Source: Paucihalobacter sp036825875 (GTDB taxonomy: Bacteria > Bacteroidota > Bacteroidia > Flavobacteriales > Flavobacteriaceae). Taken from it: a stretch of DNA of 64,000 nucleotides. The translations under genes were made by a program, and so were the position numbers. The stretch spans positions 1-64,000 of the forward strand of contig NZ_DAISXK010000009.1 in assembly GCF_036825875.1 (NCBI RefSeq). The letters run 5' to 3'. Below are positions 32,581 through 42,008 of this stretch, piece after piece. The notes beneath the pieces are model-generated. The model was not told the DNA's origin. It did not search any database and saw nothing but the letters and a program-made list of their open reading frames with translations. Each line of letters begins with the position of its first letter. The stretch's first letter is position 1.

Positions 32581-33460
32581 ACTTATATTTTTTGTAATGA
32601 TAATGTTCTCAATTAGTTCCTTTTCGCAGGAATTAAATTGTAATGTTGTAGTTGATGCACAACGAACGGCAAATCAAAATGTCCAAATTTTTCAAGCACT
32701 AGAAAAACAATTATCGGAGTTCATCAACAACACAAAGTGGACTAACAAGAGCTATAAAAATCAGGAGAAAATTAATTGCAATATGGTAATTAATGTTCAA
32801 AATTATAACAGTAATGTGTTTACAGCAACCTTGCAAATTCAGGCTTCAAGACCAGTTTACAACGCTACTTATACCACGCCAATCTATAATTTTAACGATA
32901 GAGATTTCACTTTTGAATATTTAGAATTTCAAAATTTAGTTTACAATCCAAATCAGTTTGAATCGAATCTTATTTCAGTTATCACCTTTCATATTTATAT
33001 GATTTTAGGGATGGATGCCGATACTTTCACTAAAAATGGTGGCGACGAATATTTTAGACAAGCGCAAACCATAGCCAACTACTCACAACAAGGTGGTGGC
33101 AAAGGTTGGAGTTTACAAGACGGATTACAGTCTCGATTTGCCTTAATAGACAATTTATTGTCGCCAACTTTTGAAGAATTTAGATCGGTGATGTACACCT
33201 ATCATATGATTGGATTAGACCAAATGAGCGATAACACAATGAAAGGCAAACAGGTGATTGCGTCTGTTTTTCCGCAATTGCAAAAAATGAATCAGCGACG
33301 ACCTAATTCATTTTTAATGCGCGTGTTTTTTGATGCGAAAGCCGATGAAATTACTCAAATTTTTAGCGGTGGACCAAAAGTAGATGTAGCCGAAATTATT
33401 GATACTCTTAATAAAATTGGCCCAACGTATTCCACTAAATGGCGCAATATTAAATTTTAA
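32573..33460 (+). CDS. DUF4835 / PorD-family protein, T9SS-associated
   Basis: This exported 295-residue protein has a signal peptide (residues 1-19, ending SSFSQ) and the DUF4835 family pattern throughout: LNCNVVVDAQRTANQNVQIF, EFINNTKWTNKSYKNQEKIN, VTFHIYMILGMDADTFTKNG and LMRVFFDAKADEI. The family is annotated as type IX secretion system protein PorD from work on Porphyromonas gingivalis; its exact role in secretion is unclear. It overlaps coaBC by 8 nt and precedes recN. The presence of four T9SS cargo proteins in the window agrees with a working system. Confidence 0.85.
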   Translation: MLRLIFFVMIMFSISSFSQELNCNVVVDAQRTANQNVQIFQALEKQLSEFINNTKWTNKSYKNQEKINCNMVINVQNYNSNVFTATLQIQASRPVYNATYTTPIYNFNDRDFTFEYLEFQNLVYNPNQFESNLISVITFHIYMILGMDADTFTKNGGDEYFRQAQTIANYSQQGGGKGWSLQDGLQSRFALIDNLLSPTFEEFRSVMYTYHMIGLDQMSDNTMKGKQVIASVFPQLQKMNQRRPNSFLMRVFFDAKADEITQIFSGGPKVDVAEIIDTLNKIGPTYSTKWRNIKF

Positions 33461-33505
33461 TTTGACATTCAAACTTCAAGTATTCTATATTTCAGATTTC
33501 TCGGT

Positions 33506-33513
33506 TAACTTTG
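33506..33513 (+). promoter_or_regulatory. Promoter -7 box of recN
   Basis: TAACTTTG matches TAnnTTTG, 24 nt before the recN GTG. Confidence 0.45.
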
Positions 33514-33537
33514 TATAAATATTATTAAAGTTAGTCT

Positions 33538-35190
33538 GTGTTAGCAAGTCTTTATATACAAAATTACGCCCTTATTAGTCAGCTGAAAGCCAATTTCAAT
33601 AACGGTTTAACCATTATTACAGGTGAAACTGGTGCTGGAAAATCTATTCTTTTAGGAAGTTTAGGAATGATCATGGGAAAAAGAGCAGATCTTTCGGCTA
33701 TTGGTAATACCAACGATAAATGTATTATTGAAGCCACTTTTGATGTTAGTAAATACAAACTTCAAGCACTTTTTAAAGATTTAGATTTAGACTACGATAC
33801 TCAAACTATTATCCGACGTGAAATTTTACCATCAGGGAAATCGCGTGCTTTTGTAAATGATACCCCAGTGAATCTCGAAGTGCTGCAAACACTTTCGGCA
33901 AATTTAATCGACATCCATTCGCAACATCAAACTTTAGAGTTAACTAACGACGATTTTCAGTTTGAAATAATTGATGCCTTAGCAGAGAACCAAAAGCTAA
34001 TTGCTGATTATCAACTTGAATTACAAAATTATAAATCCTATATTTCAGAATTAGCTCAATTAAAATCCGAACAAGCCGAAGCTTTAAAAGCTTTAGATTA
34101 CAATCAGTTTTTGTTTAATGAACTTGAGACAATTAATTTAGAATCAATAGATTTAACTGTACTTGAGCAAGAATACGAAGCTTTGAGTAATGTGGAGTTT
34201 ATTGCAGAGCAACTCGCATCTAGTTCAGATTTGCTCAACAATGAAAGTATTGGTCTTATAGCTAATATTTCGGTGTTAAAACAAACACTTTCACGAATAT
34301 CAAATTTTTCAAAAAACTATGAAGAATTAACACAACGCGTTGAAAGTGTTTTAATTGAATTAAAAGATGTCAACATTGAAGTTGAAGATGCTTCGGAAAA
34401 TTTAGAAATAAATCCATCGGCATTAGAAGCTCTAGACGCACAGCTTAAATTGATAAACAACCTGCTTCAAAAGCACAATGTTGAAGCCATTGCCGATTTA
34501 TTGGCTATTCGTGAAGATTTATCAGTAAAGATTCAAAATTCTTTTAATAATGATAAAAGAATACTTAAACTTGAGCAAGCCCTTACAACTTCTGAAAAAG
34601 ATTTATCAAACCGAGCCGAAAGTTTGCATCAAAGAAGACAAAAGGCAGTGCCTCTTCTTATTAAACAATTAAAGCAAATCCTTCAAAATTTAGGAATGCC
34701 CAATGCCGATTTCAAATTGGAATTTGCCAAAAGCAAGATCTTTAAATCAAATGGCACCGATGATTTATCCTTTCTATTTTCGGCTAATAAGGGTAGTAAT
34801 TTTCAACTTCTCAAAAAATCAGCTTCAGGCGGTGAGTTGTCTAGAATAATGATGGCTATCAAATCTATTTTAAGTAATTACATACAAATGCCAACCATCA
34901 TGTTCGATGAAATTGATACAGGAGTTTCAGGAGAAATCGCCAATAAAATGGCTAAAGTAATGAAACAACTTAGTAATAATTTACAGGTATTCGCCATTAC
35001 CCATTTACCGCAAATTGCCGCAAAAGGAGAATCACATTTCAAAGTTTTTAAAGAAGATATCGATGCACAAACACAAACCAAGCTCAAACTTTTGGATAAA
35101 GATGAACGCGTTGTTGAAATCGCACAAATGTTGAGTGGTAGCAGTTTGCCGAGCTCTGCCATTGCGCACGCTAAACAATTATTGAACTAA
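33538..35190 (+). CDS. recN: DNA repair protein RecN, GTG start
   Basis: RecN is an SMC-like ATPase involved in double-strand break repair. It has 550 residues, beginning with GTG at 33538. The N-terminus LASLYIQNYALISQLKANFN is the family start and contains no ATG. The Walker A motif is TGETGAGKSILLGSLG (about 29-44). A long central coiled coil runs from about 150 to 370. The ABC signature is SASGGELSRIMMAIK (about 429-443) and Walker B is TIMFDEIDTGVSG. All parts are intact. Confidence 0.96.
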   Translation: MLASLYIQNYALISQLKANFNNGLTIITGETGAGKSILLGSLGMIMGKRADLSAIGNTNDKCIIEATFDVSKYKLQALFKDLDLDYDTQTIIRREILPSGKSRAFVNDTPVNLEVLQTLSANLIDIHSQHQTLELTNDDFQFEIIDALAENQKLIADYQLELQNYKSYISELAQLKSEQAEALKALDYNQFLFNELETINLESIDLTVLEQEYEALSNVEFIAEQLASSSDLLNNESIGLIANISVLKQTLSRISNFSKNYEELTQRVESVLIELKDVNIEVEDASENLEINPSALEALDAQLKLINNLLQKHNVEAIADLLAIREDLSVKIQNSFNNDKRILKLEQALTTSEKDLSNRAESLHQRRQKAVPLLIKQLKQILQNLGMPNADFKLEFAKSKIFKSNGTDDLSFLFSANKGSNFQLLKKSASGGELSRIMMAIKSILSNYIQMPTIMFDEIDTGVSGEIANKMAKVMKQLSNNLQVFAITHLPQIAAKGESHFKVFKEDIDAQTQTKLKLLDKDERVVEIAQMLSGSSLPSSAIAHAKQLLN

Positions 35191-35225
35191 AATATTTTCA
35201 ACTTCAGTTTGCATTGAAACTTTTT

Positions 35226-35233
35226 TAACTTTG
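35226..35233 (+). promoter_or_regulatory. Promoter -7 box of fabI
   Basis: TAACTTTG matches TAnnTTTG, 32 nt before the fabI ATG. A TTTG at 35208-35211 lies 14 nt upstream, closer than the usual -33 spacing. Confidence 0.45.
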
Positions 35234-35265
35234 AACATTGAACATTAAATCTTAAACCAACAAAC

Positions 35266-36084
35266 ATGTCATACAATTTATTAAAAGGAAAAAGAGGAAT
35301 TATTTTTGGTGCATTAGATCCCAATTCAATTGCATGGATTACGGCAGAACGCGTTCATGAAGAAGGCGGAACCTTTGTGTTGACCAATGCACCCATTGCA
35401 ATGCGTATGGGGCGAATAAATGATTTAGCCGAAAAGACTGGTGCTCAAATTATTCCTGCCGACGCCACTTCCATTGAAGATTTAGAGAATTTGGTAGCTA
35501 AATCTATGGAAATACTTGGTGGTAAATTAGATTTCGTTTTACATTCTATTGGCATGTCTATAAACGTTAGAAAAGGTCGCCATTACACCGACCAAAATTA
35601 CGATTGGACGCAAAAAGGTACCGATGTTTCAGCCATGTCATTCCATAAAGTGATGCAAACCCTTTATAAAGCTGATGCCATGAACGAATGGGGTAGCATT
35701 GTAGCATTAACTTATATGGCCGCACAACGGGTATTTCCCGATTACAATGATATGGCAGATAATAAAGCCTATTTAGAAAGTATAGCCCGTAGTTTTGGTT
35801 ATTTCTTCGGAAAGGATAAGAAAGTACGTGTCAATACCATTTCACAATCACCAACACCTACTACAGCTGGCCAAGGCGTAAAAGGATTTGATGGATTTAT
35901 AGCTTATGCCGAAAAAATGTCCCCGCTTGGAAATGCCACGGCTTTAGACTGCGCGAACTATACTGTGTCGCTTTTTAGTGATCTAACCAAGCGCGTCACC
36001 CTACAAAACTTGTTTAATGATGGCGGATTTAGCAATATGGGAGTAAGTGATGCTGTCATGGATGGGTTTATGGGTGAAGAATAA
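35266..36084 (+). CDS. fabI: Enoyl-[acyl-carrier-protein] reductase (NADH), FabI
   Basis: FabI reduces trans-2-enoyl-ACP in the last step of each fatty-acid elongation round and is the target of triclosan. This 272-residue member of the short-chain dehydrogenase fold has the FabI-type cofactor motif GKRGIIFGALDPNSIAWITA (about 8-27). The catalytic Tyr-x6-Lys is in DYNDMADNKAYLES. VRVNTISQSPTPTTAG is the conserved loop. It stands after recN with its own promoter-like box. Confidence 0.96.
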   Translation: MSYNLLKGKRGIIFGALDPNSIAWITAERVHEEGGTFVLTNAPIAMRMGRINDLAEKTGAQIIPADATSIEDLENLVAKSMEILGGKLDFVLHSIGMSINVRKGRHYTDQNYDWTQKGTDVSAMSFHKVMQTLYKADAMNEWGSIVALTYMAAQRVFPDYNDMADNKAYLESIARSFGYFFGKDKKVRVNTISQSPTPTTAGQGVKGFDGFIAYAEKMSPLGNATALDCANYTVSLFSDLTKRVTLQNLFNDGGFSNMGVSDAVMDGFMGEE

Positions 36085-36118
36085 TTGTAATTCTTTTGTA
36101 TATTCGTGAATGGCTTAA

Positions 36119-37846
36119 ATGACTATTCTTTTGAAATATATCTCAGTTTTAATGCTTTTTTTGGGAATGCAATCTTTGTTGTATTCGCAAATTTATTTTC
36201 AAGATAGGTCTAGTGTTCTCGGTTTAAACTTAAGCACAGGAAATACTTATTTAGGAAATGGCGTCAGTTTTTTTGATTATAACCAAGATGGCTGGGACGA
36301 TATTACACTCGCAACTGGAGCCGATAACAAAGTGCGCTTTTTTAAAAATGTCTTTGGTAGTTTTTTTGAAGAAGTATTGTTAGACGCGCCTGCTTATCAA
36401 ACTAAACAAATTAATTGGGTCGATTTTGATAACGATGGCGATTATGACCTATTTGTAACGAGCGACACCAATGGGAATCGATTGTATCAAAATGACGGCA
36501 ATTTCAATTTTATAGACATTACTGAAACAGTAGGGTTACCAACGCAAAATTTATTCACTTACGGCGCATCCTGGGGCGACTATAATAATGATGGATTTTT
36601 AGACGTATTCATATGTAACAGAGATGAATATAATTTAGAAACCCCAAATTTTTTATTTCGAAACAATGGCGATGGCTCATTTACTGATGTAAGCATTGAA
36701 GCTGGTATTAAAACTACGAGTGAGATGTCGTTTTGCGCAGCTTTTTTTGATTTCGATAATGATGGTTTTCAGGACATATATGTTTCAAACGATAAAACTT
36801 CATTTCGCAACACACTCTACAAAAACAATGGTAATGGTACTTATACTGATGTAAGTGAAATTTCAGGAACGGATATTGGGATAGACGCTATGTCGGTTAC
36901 GATTGATGATTTTAACTATGACGGTTGGATGGACATTTATATTACCAATGGCACTGAAGGCAACGTATTTTTTCATAACAATGGCGATGGAACATTCACT
37001 GATATAGCTGAGTCTACGGGAACTTTGTTTAATAGTATTGGTTGGGGCGCTGTTTTTTTTGATGCTGAAAACGATACGGATTTAGATTTGTACGTAAGCG
37101 GAAACTATATTCCCAATCCCATTTATTTATCTTCTGCATTTTATGAAAATAATGGGCAAGGTATTTTCAACATTCCTTCAAATTCAGGACTGGGTAATGA
37201 CACAGGTGAAAGCTTTTCAAATGCGATTGGCGATTTTAACAATGATGGCTTAAGCGATATAGTTGTAACCAACGGAAACAACGAAACTATTTTCCTGTGG
37301 CAGAACCAAACAACGACCGCTAATAAATGGCTAAAAGTGGCTTTGGAAGGCACACAAAGTAATCGAGATGGTATTGGGTCTTTAATTGAAATTTCTGTAA
37401 ATGGTAATATTCAATATCGATATACACTTTGTGGCGAAGGCTATTTATCGCAAAACTCAGGCACAGAAATTTTTGGTGTAGGAACCGCTTCGACTATAGA
37501 TTACGTGAAAGTAAATTGGTTAAGTGGTATTGAAGACATCGTTTATAATGTGTCACCCAACCAAAAGTTGAACATAGTTGAGGGTTCTACATTATCGGTA
37601 AATCAGCTTAATAATAACTTTTGGTTAAATTATAACAACCCAGTTGATAATACATTAACACTGGCATCAATTAATGAAATTAATAACATACAGTTTTACA
37701 ACCTCTTAGGTCAAGAGGTATATAGAAATTCAAAAATTAACTCGCGATATTTTGAGGTAGATCTATACTTTTTAAATTCAGGTGTTTATATTGTAGTGCT
37801 TGATTTTGTTCTTTTAAAGGAAACCATTAAAATCGTTAAAAACTAA
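36119..37846 (+). CDS. FG-GAP/VCBS repeat and ASPIC/UnbV domain protein, T9SS cargo
   Basis: This secreted 575-residue protein has a signal peptide (residues 1-24, ending LLYSQ). About seven FG-GAP/VCBS repeats follow, with calcium-loop motifs such as DYNQDGWDD, DFDNDGDYD, DYNNDGFLD, DFDNDGFQD and DFNYDGWMD, likely an integrin-alpha-like beta-propeller. An ASPIC/UnbV domain at about 420-480 (GIGSLIEISVNGNIQYRYTL, GEGYLSQNSGTEIFGVG) comes next. The C-terminal ~80 residues are a T9SS sorting domain (NIQFYNLLGQEVY, NSGVYIVVLD). It probably acts on or at the cell surface; the ligand is unknown. It starts a row of three T9SS cargo genes. Confidence 0.9.
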   Translation: MTILLKYISVLMLFLGMQSLLYSQIYFQDRSSVLGLNLSTGNTYLGNGVSFFDYNQDGWDDITLATGADNKVRFFKNVFGSFFEEVLLDAPAYQTKQINWVDFDNDGDYDLFVTSDTNGNRLYQNDGNFNFIDITETVGLPTQNLFTYGASWGDYNNDGFLDVFICNRDEYNLETPNFLFRNNGDGSFTDVSIEAGIKTTSEMSFCAAFFDFDNDGFQDIYVSNDKTSFRNTLYKNNGNGTYTDVSEISGTDIGIDAMSVTIDDFNYDGWMDIYITNGTEGNVFFHNNGDGTFTDIAESTGTLFNSIGWGAVFFDAENDTDLDLYVSGNYIPNPIYLSSAFYENNGQGIFNIPSNSGLGNDTGESFSNAIGDFNNDGLSDIVVTNGNNETIFLWQNQTTTANKWLKVALEGTQSNRDGIGSLIEISVNGNIQYRYTLCGEGYLSQNSGTEIFGVGTASTIDYVKVNWLSGIEDIVYNVSPNQKLNIVEGSTLSVNQLNNNFWLNYNNPVDNTLTLASINEINNIQFYNLLGQEVYRNSKINSRYFEVDLYFLNSGVYIVVLDFVLLKETIKIVKN

Positions 37847-37997
37847 ATATATTTCAGAGTTAGTTTTTCCAATCTTTTTACACTTTTAATCGCTGTTTTT
37901 GGCTTTTTATCTATTCAAATAGAATAATGCTTTGTTTTAATTTAGAATTGATATTTTAGTAATTGATTTAACACATTATTAACTTAAAACTAACTTT

Positions 37998-40331
37998 ATG
38001 AAGAAAATTACTTTAAATTTTATTTCAATCTTAACTCTTAGTGTTTGTTTGCTATTCACTGTAAGTAGTAGCGCACAAGTTTTTTATTCAGAATCTTGGA
38101 CAGATTCTGGTCCTGGTTTAGCTGGTTGGACTAATGCTGGAACAGGAGGTAACTTTTCCAGAGCCGCTGCTGCCACAGTTTGCGATGGTGCTGGCGCCAG
38201 AGCTAATATCTTTTCTGCTGGTAATGTTAAGCAATTTATATCCCCATTATTAGGTATTAGTGATGGTGGTTTAACAACGTTTGAATTTGAGTATAAAGTG
38301 GCCATTTGGAGTGCAAACACAACAGGTGCTCCAGGTACTGATTTTACTATTGATATTGAGTGGGCAATAGATTTGGCTGGGCCTTGGTTAAACTTAGGAC
38401 AAATTAATGACGCTAATCATGCAGTTTCTGGTGATTGTGCACCTGGTCCGGGCACCTATCAGTTTACTCCAAATGTAGGTGATGAGGTTTACGTGCGATT
38501 TGTAATAACTCGTTTAGCTGGCGATAACTTTTATAATTTTGATAATGTTACAGTTCAAGAACCTATAACATCTGCTCCTAACTGTGATGCAACTTTAACT
38601 GCAACCACAGAGGTAGGTATTGCAGGTGATATTTCATGGTCAGCCGCGACAGGTGCACCCAATGCTTACGATTTAACTGTAGGTACTACAGCTGGAGGAT
38701 CAGAGGTTTTAGCCACTACCGATGTTGGTAATGTTACTTCTTTTAATGTAGGAATGCTCGAATTTTCAACTACGTATTATGTGACTATAGTACCAAAAAA
38801 TGATAATGGTTCCGCCACGGGATGTGTGGAACAAACTTTTGTAACAAAAGAAGCGCCAGCACCTCCAACTGTTGATATTGTTTTTGACTTAAATTCTTGC
38901 GGAGATTCAGATAGTTATGAGGTGTCCTACAGTGCTTCAGATCAACCTTTTGTTTGGGTACAATTAAATTATGCAGGAGGTTGTGACTCTATTACAGTAG
39001 ATACTTTGGGTAGTACGGGTAGTAGTAGTGGTGGTCGTCTTGACACAGAAATTGGATTATATGATTCAAATGGGCTTTTAATAGGCGACAATGATGATTT
39101 AGAATCAGGTAATGTTTTAAGTAGTTTAACTGTCGCCTCATTACCGGCGGGAACCTATTACATTGTAGCAGGTCCATTTAATACGGTTTTTGGTGCTGAA
39201 GATTTTAATGTTACCACAACAAATACCACTAGAACTGGAAATCTCTTTATCAATGCCAGTACACCTTCTAATGAAACAGCAGAATTCGTTAACCTTCAAT
39301 TTCCATTTGAAGCAACTATTGAACAAGGAAGTACAGCCACTATTTTTGCACAAATTTTCAAATCTGGAATTACCGAACCTGCAGGTCAAGGTGCAGGTAT
39401 AGAGGCTTGGATTGGGGTAAGTGACACTGATGCAACGACTGCCGCAGATTTTGAAAACGCAGGTTGGAATTGGGTGCCAGCTACTTATAATGTTGATAAT
39501 GGTAACAATGATGAGTATCAAGCCGAAATAGGTGTTGGTTTAGTTCCTGGAACTTATTATTATGTGAGTAGATTTTCAGTTTTAGGGGGACCTTTTTCTT
39601 ACGGCGGAATTAATCCCGGAGCATCTGATGGTAATTTTTGGGATGGAACTAATTTCGTTTCAGGTGTTTTGACTGTAACTGCACCACCACCGCCAGTTAA
39701 TGATAACTGCATTGATGCAACAGAAGTCACAGCACCTTCTACTACACCTTTTAGTACTTTAGCAGCCACTACTGATGGTCCTGGGGCAATTTGTGGCACA
39801 GCACCTGGCGGTCCAAACGTTTGGTTCAAATTTACGGCAACGGGAGAAGGTTCATTAGTTGTTAGTACTTGCAACGATGCCGATTTTGACACTAAAATAA
39901 ATGTTTATAGCGGCGAATGTGGCGCCTTAGTTTGTGAAGGAGGTAATGACGATGCAGCGGGTTGTAGTTTAACTAGTGAGCTTACGTTAAATAATTTACC
40001 TTCAGGTGACTATTATATTGCTGTAAGTGGATTTTTAGGTGCTACAGGAACTGGCAACTTGACCTTAAACTTTACTTTGTCAAATAGCGACTTTGACAGT
40101 CCAAGCTCATTTAGTTTCTTCCCAAACCCTGTTCTAAACACTCTTACTCTAACCGCTCAAAACAACATCGAGCAAGTAACCGTTTTTAACATGCTAGGTC
40201 AAGCAGTTTTAAAATTAGCTCCTAATAATACAACGAGTGAAGTTGACATGAATAACCTAGTTTCTGGAACCTATTTTGCTCAAGTAACCGTTAACGGTAT
40301 TGTGAAAACCGTAAAAGTGGTGAAACAATAA
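37998..40331 (+). CDS. Large T9SS-secreted multidomain surface protein
   Basis: This secreted 777-residue protein has a signal peptide (residues 1-27, ending SSSAQ). A jelly-roll-like module covers about 28-190 (FYSESWTDSGPGLAGWTNAG). A fibronectin-III-like module covers about 195-285 (NCDATLTATTEVGIAGDISW). Two beta-sandwich modules of the PPC type follow, near 295-405 (TEIGLYDSNGLLIGDNDD) and 570-690 (DTKINVYSGECGALVCEGGN). The T9SS type A sorting domain at about 700-777 has FFPNPVLNTLTL, VFNMLGQAVLK and SGTYFAQVTVNG. No catalytic domain was recognised, so adhesion or surface-layer functions are possible. The sorting domain is closely similar to that of the next gene. Confidence 0.88.
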   Translation: MKKITLNFISILTLSVCLLFTVSSSAQVFYSESWTDSGPGLAGWTNAGTGGNFSRAAAATVCDGAGARANIFSAGNVKQFISPLLGISDGGLTTFEFEYKVAIWSANTTGAPGTDFTIDIEWAIDLAGPWLNLGQINDANHAVSGDCAPGPGTYQFTPNVGDEVYVRFVITRLAGDNFYNFDNVTVQEPITSAPNCDATLTATTEVGIAGDISWSAATGAPNAYDLTVGTTAGGSEVLATTDVGNVTSFNVGMLEFSTTYYVTIVPKNDNGSATGCVEQTFVTKEAPAPPTVDIVFDLNSCGDSDSYEVSYSASDQPFVWVQLNYAGGCDSITVDTLGSTGSSSGGRLDTEIGLYDSNGLLIGDNDDLESGNVLSSLTVASLPAGTYYIVAGPFNTVFGAEDFNVTTTNTTRTGNLFINASTPSNETAEFVNLQFPFEATIEQGSTATIFAQIFKSGITEPAGQGAGIEAWIGVSDTDATTAADFENAGWNWVPATYNVDNGNNDEYQAEIGVGLVPGTYYYVSRFSVLGGPFSYGGINPGASDGNFWDGTNFVSGVLTVTAPPPPVNDNCIDATEVTAPSTTPFSTLAATTDGPGAICGTAPGGPNVWFKFTATGEGSLVVSTCNDADFDTKINVYSGECGALVCEGGNDDAAGCSLTSELTLNNLPSGDYYIAVSGFLGATGTGNLTLNFTLSNSDFDSPSSFSFFPNPVLNTLTLTAQNNIEQVTVFNMLGQAVLKLAPNNTTSEVDMNNLVSGTYFAQVTVNGIVKTVKVVKQ

Positions 40332-40356
40332 TAAATTACCCTATATAACTGAATAT

Positions 40357-40384
40357 AAAACCCGTTTGTAACTGAACGGGTTTT
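40357..40384 (+). terminator. Rho-independent terminator
   Basis: A 10-bp stem AAAACCCGTT/AACGGGTTTT with an 8-nt loop and a T7 tract follows the large T9SS protein gene and separates it from the next one. Confidence 0.85.
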
Positions 40385-40486
40385 TTTGTATTATATCTAT
40401 TATTATAAATATGTTAGCATTTCAGAAAAAATATTAATATTTTCGTTTAAGTTTATACTATAATTAACATTTAAAAAATTTAACTT

Positions 40487-41920
40487 ATGAAGAAAATTAC
40501 TTTTTTCCTTTTATCATTAACCACGGTTTTTAGTTTCGCCCAAAATGGTGGTGACACATGTGCTAGCGCTGTTGCCGTAACTCCAGGTTCATTTACTGGA
40601 ACTACTATTACCCAAGGAGTTAGTGGTGCTACAGCCGCTGGATTCGATGCTGCTTGGTTTGCTTTTACTCCTGATGAAGACGGTACTATCGACGTATCTT
40701 CATGTTTAGGAGGTGCAGATACACGTTTGTGGATACGTACAGGGACGTGCGGGTCATTGAATTTGGTGGCGCAATCAGACGATGTCTGTGCATTTAATCC
40801 AGATGGAACAGGTAGCTTATGGGCAGCTGAAATCACCGAATTTGCGGTGTCAGCTGGGGTTACTTATTTTATTGAATGGGATGATAGATGGAGCACTGCA
40901 TCTTTTGATTGGTCATTATCCTTTAATGCACCACCTGCTTGTAGTGAGGTAAATGCGATTTTTGCAGATATACTACTAGGTGACCAATTAGACTTTAGTT
41001 GGACTCCTGCAGATTTTGGACCACCAGTAGGATATAACTGGGAAATTGTTGCAGATGGTGCTGGTCAAGGAAACAGCATAGTTGTTTCAGGCAACACCGC
41101 GGGTACTAATGCGTCTTCAGGGAGCGTCTTAACCTTGAATACGCCTTATGATTTGTTTATTCAAACCGATTGCGGTGGTGGCGTAACATCTGCCTGGGTT
41201 GGTCCAATTAATTTTACGACCTTAAGTTTTACCCCAGTTGTAAATGATTTATGCGCTGGTGCATTACCTGTAAGTGTACAAGGTGATGTTGCTACAGCTG
41301 CTGCAGCAGTTTATGAACCAGGTTCAGTTGCAGATACTGCTAATACTGATATCTTTGGTTTAGCCTGTAATGGCTTTACAGGAAATGCTTTAGACGATGT
41401 TTGGTTTTCTTTCGTTGCCGGTTCTGAAAATGTTAATATTACAGCGGATACAAATTTTGATGCTGTTTTAACCTTGTTTTCTGGCGATTGTGATAATTTA
41501 ATTCAACTAGATTGTGCTGATGATGATGGCGCTGGAGCAGGAGGAATAGAAGAAATTAATGCCACTGGTTTAACAATAGGAGATACATATTATTTTAGAG
41601 TTTATTTCTTTGGTACTAATCCTATGAATTCTACATTTGAGTTTGCTGTTTGGACACCTCAAACATTAAGCAACGAGGATGTTTTGGCAAATACCAATTT
41701 TTCATATTTTCCAAACCCAGTTAAAAACACTTTGATATTAAAGGCTCAAAATAGCATTGAAAATGTAACCGTTTTTAATATGTTAGGTCAGGCAGTTATA
41801 AAAACCACTCCAAACGCTATGGAAAGCGAAATAGATATGCAATCACTAAACACAGGTACTTATTTTGCCCAAGTAACCATCAATAATGTTACTAAAACTA
41901 TTAAACTTTTAAAGCAATAA
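40487..41920 (+). CDS. T9SS-secreted protein with PPC-like modules
   Basis: This secreted 477-residue protein has a signal peptide (residues 1-18, ending VFSFAQ). A PPC-like beta-sandwich covers about 20-145 (GFDAAWFAFTPDEDGTIDVS). A fibronectin-III-like module follows (DQLDFSWTPADFGPPVGYNW), and then a second PPC-like module at about 250-390 (DDVWFSFVAGSENVNITADT). The C-terminal T9SS sorting domain (FSYFPNPVKNTLIL, VFNMLGQAVIK, NTGTYFAQVTINN) is nearly the same as that of the preceding gene, and so is the first stretch of coding sequence (MKKIT). The two genes probably arose by duplication with domain shuffling. The function is unknown. Confidence 0.88.
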   Translation: MKKITFFLLSLTTVFSFAQNGGDTCASAVAVTPGSFTGTTITQGVSGATAAGFDAAWFAFTPDEDGTIDVSSCLGGADTRLWIRTGTCGSLNLVAQSDDVCAFNPDGTGSLWAAEITEFAVSAGVTYFIEWDDRWSTASFDWSLSFNAPPACSEVNAIFADILLGDQLDFSWTPADFGPPVGYNWEIVADGAGQGNSIVVSGNTAGTNASSGSVLTLNTPYDLFIQTDCGGGVTSAWVGPINFTTLSFTPVVNDLCAGALPVSVQGDVATAAAAVYEPGSVADTANTDIFGLACNGFTGNALDDVWFSFVAGSENVNITADTNFDAVLTLFSGDCDNLIQLDCADDDGAGAGGIEEINATGLTIGDTYYFRVYFFGTNPMNSTFEFAVWTPQTLSNEDVLANTNFSYFPNPVKNTLILKAQNSIENVTVFNMLGQAVIKTTPNAMESEIDMQSLNTGTYFAQVTINNVTKTIKLLKQ

Positions 41921-41948
41921 GGCTGTAAAAACAACAAGTAAATTCTAT

Positions 41949-41978
41949 AACCCGCCAGTCAATGTTGATTGGTGGGTT
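41949..41978 (+). terminator. Rho-independent terminator
   Basis: A 14-bp stem with two G-T pairs (41949-41962 against 41965-41978) and a T6 tract lies 29 nt after the second T9SS protein gene. Confidence 0.85.
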
Positions 41979-41994
41979 TTTTATTTAGTTTAAC

Positions 41995-42002
41995 TACTTT
42001 TG
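41995..42002 (+). promoter_or_regulatory. Promoter -7 box of glycosyltransferase gene
   Basis: TACTTTTG matches TAnnTTTG and ends 6 nt before the ATG at 42009, so the transcript could be almost leaderless. TTG at 41969-41971 lies 23 nt upstream of the box. Confidence 0.45.
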
Positions 42003-42008
42003 TTAGGT

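Noticed and set aside
39141..39521. Minus-strand frame of 126 codons inside the large T9SS gene
   Set aside because: It is the antisense shadow of repetitive Thr/Asn/Gly-rich coding sequence; no promoter or ribosome-binding context.
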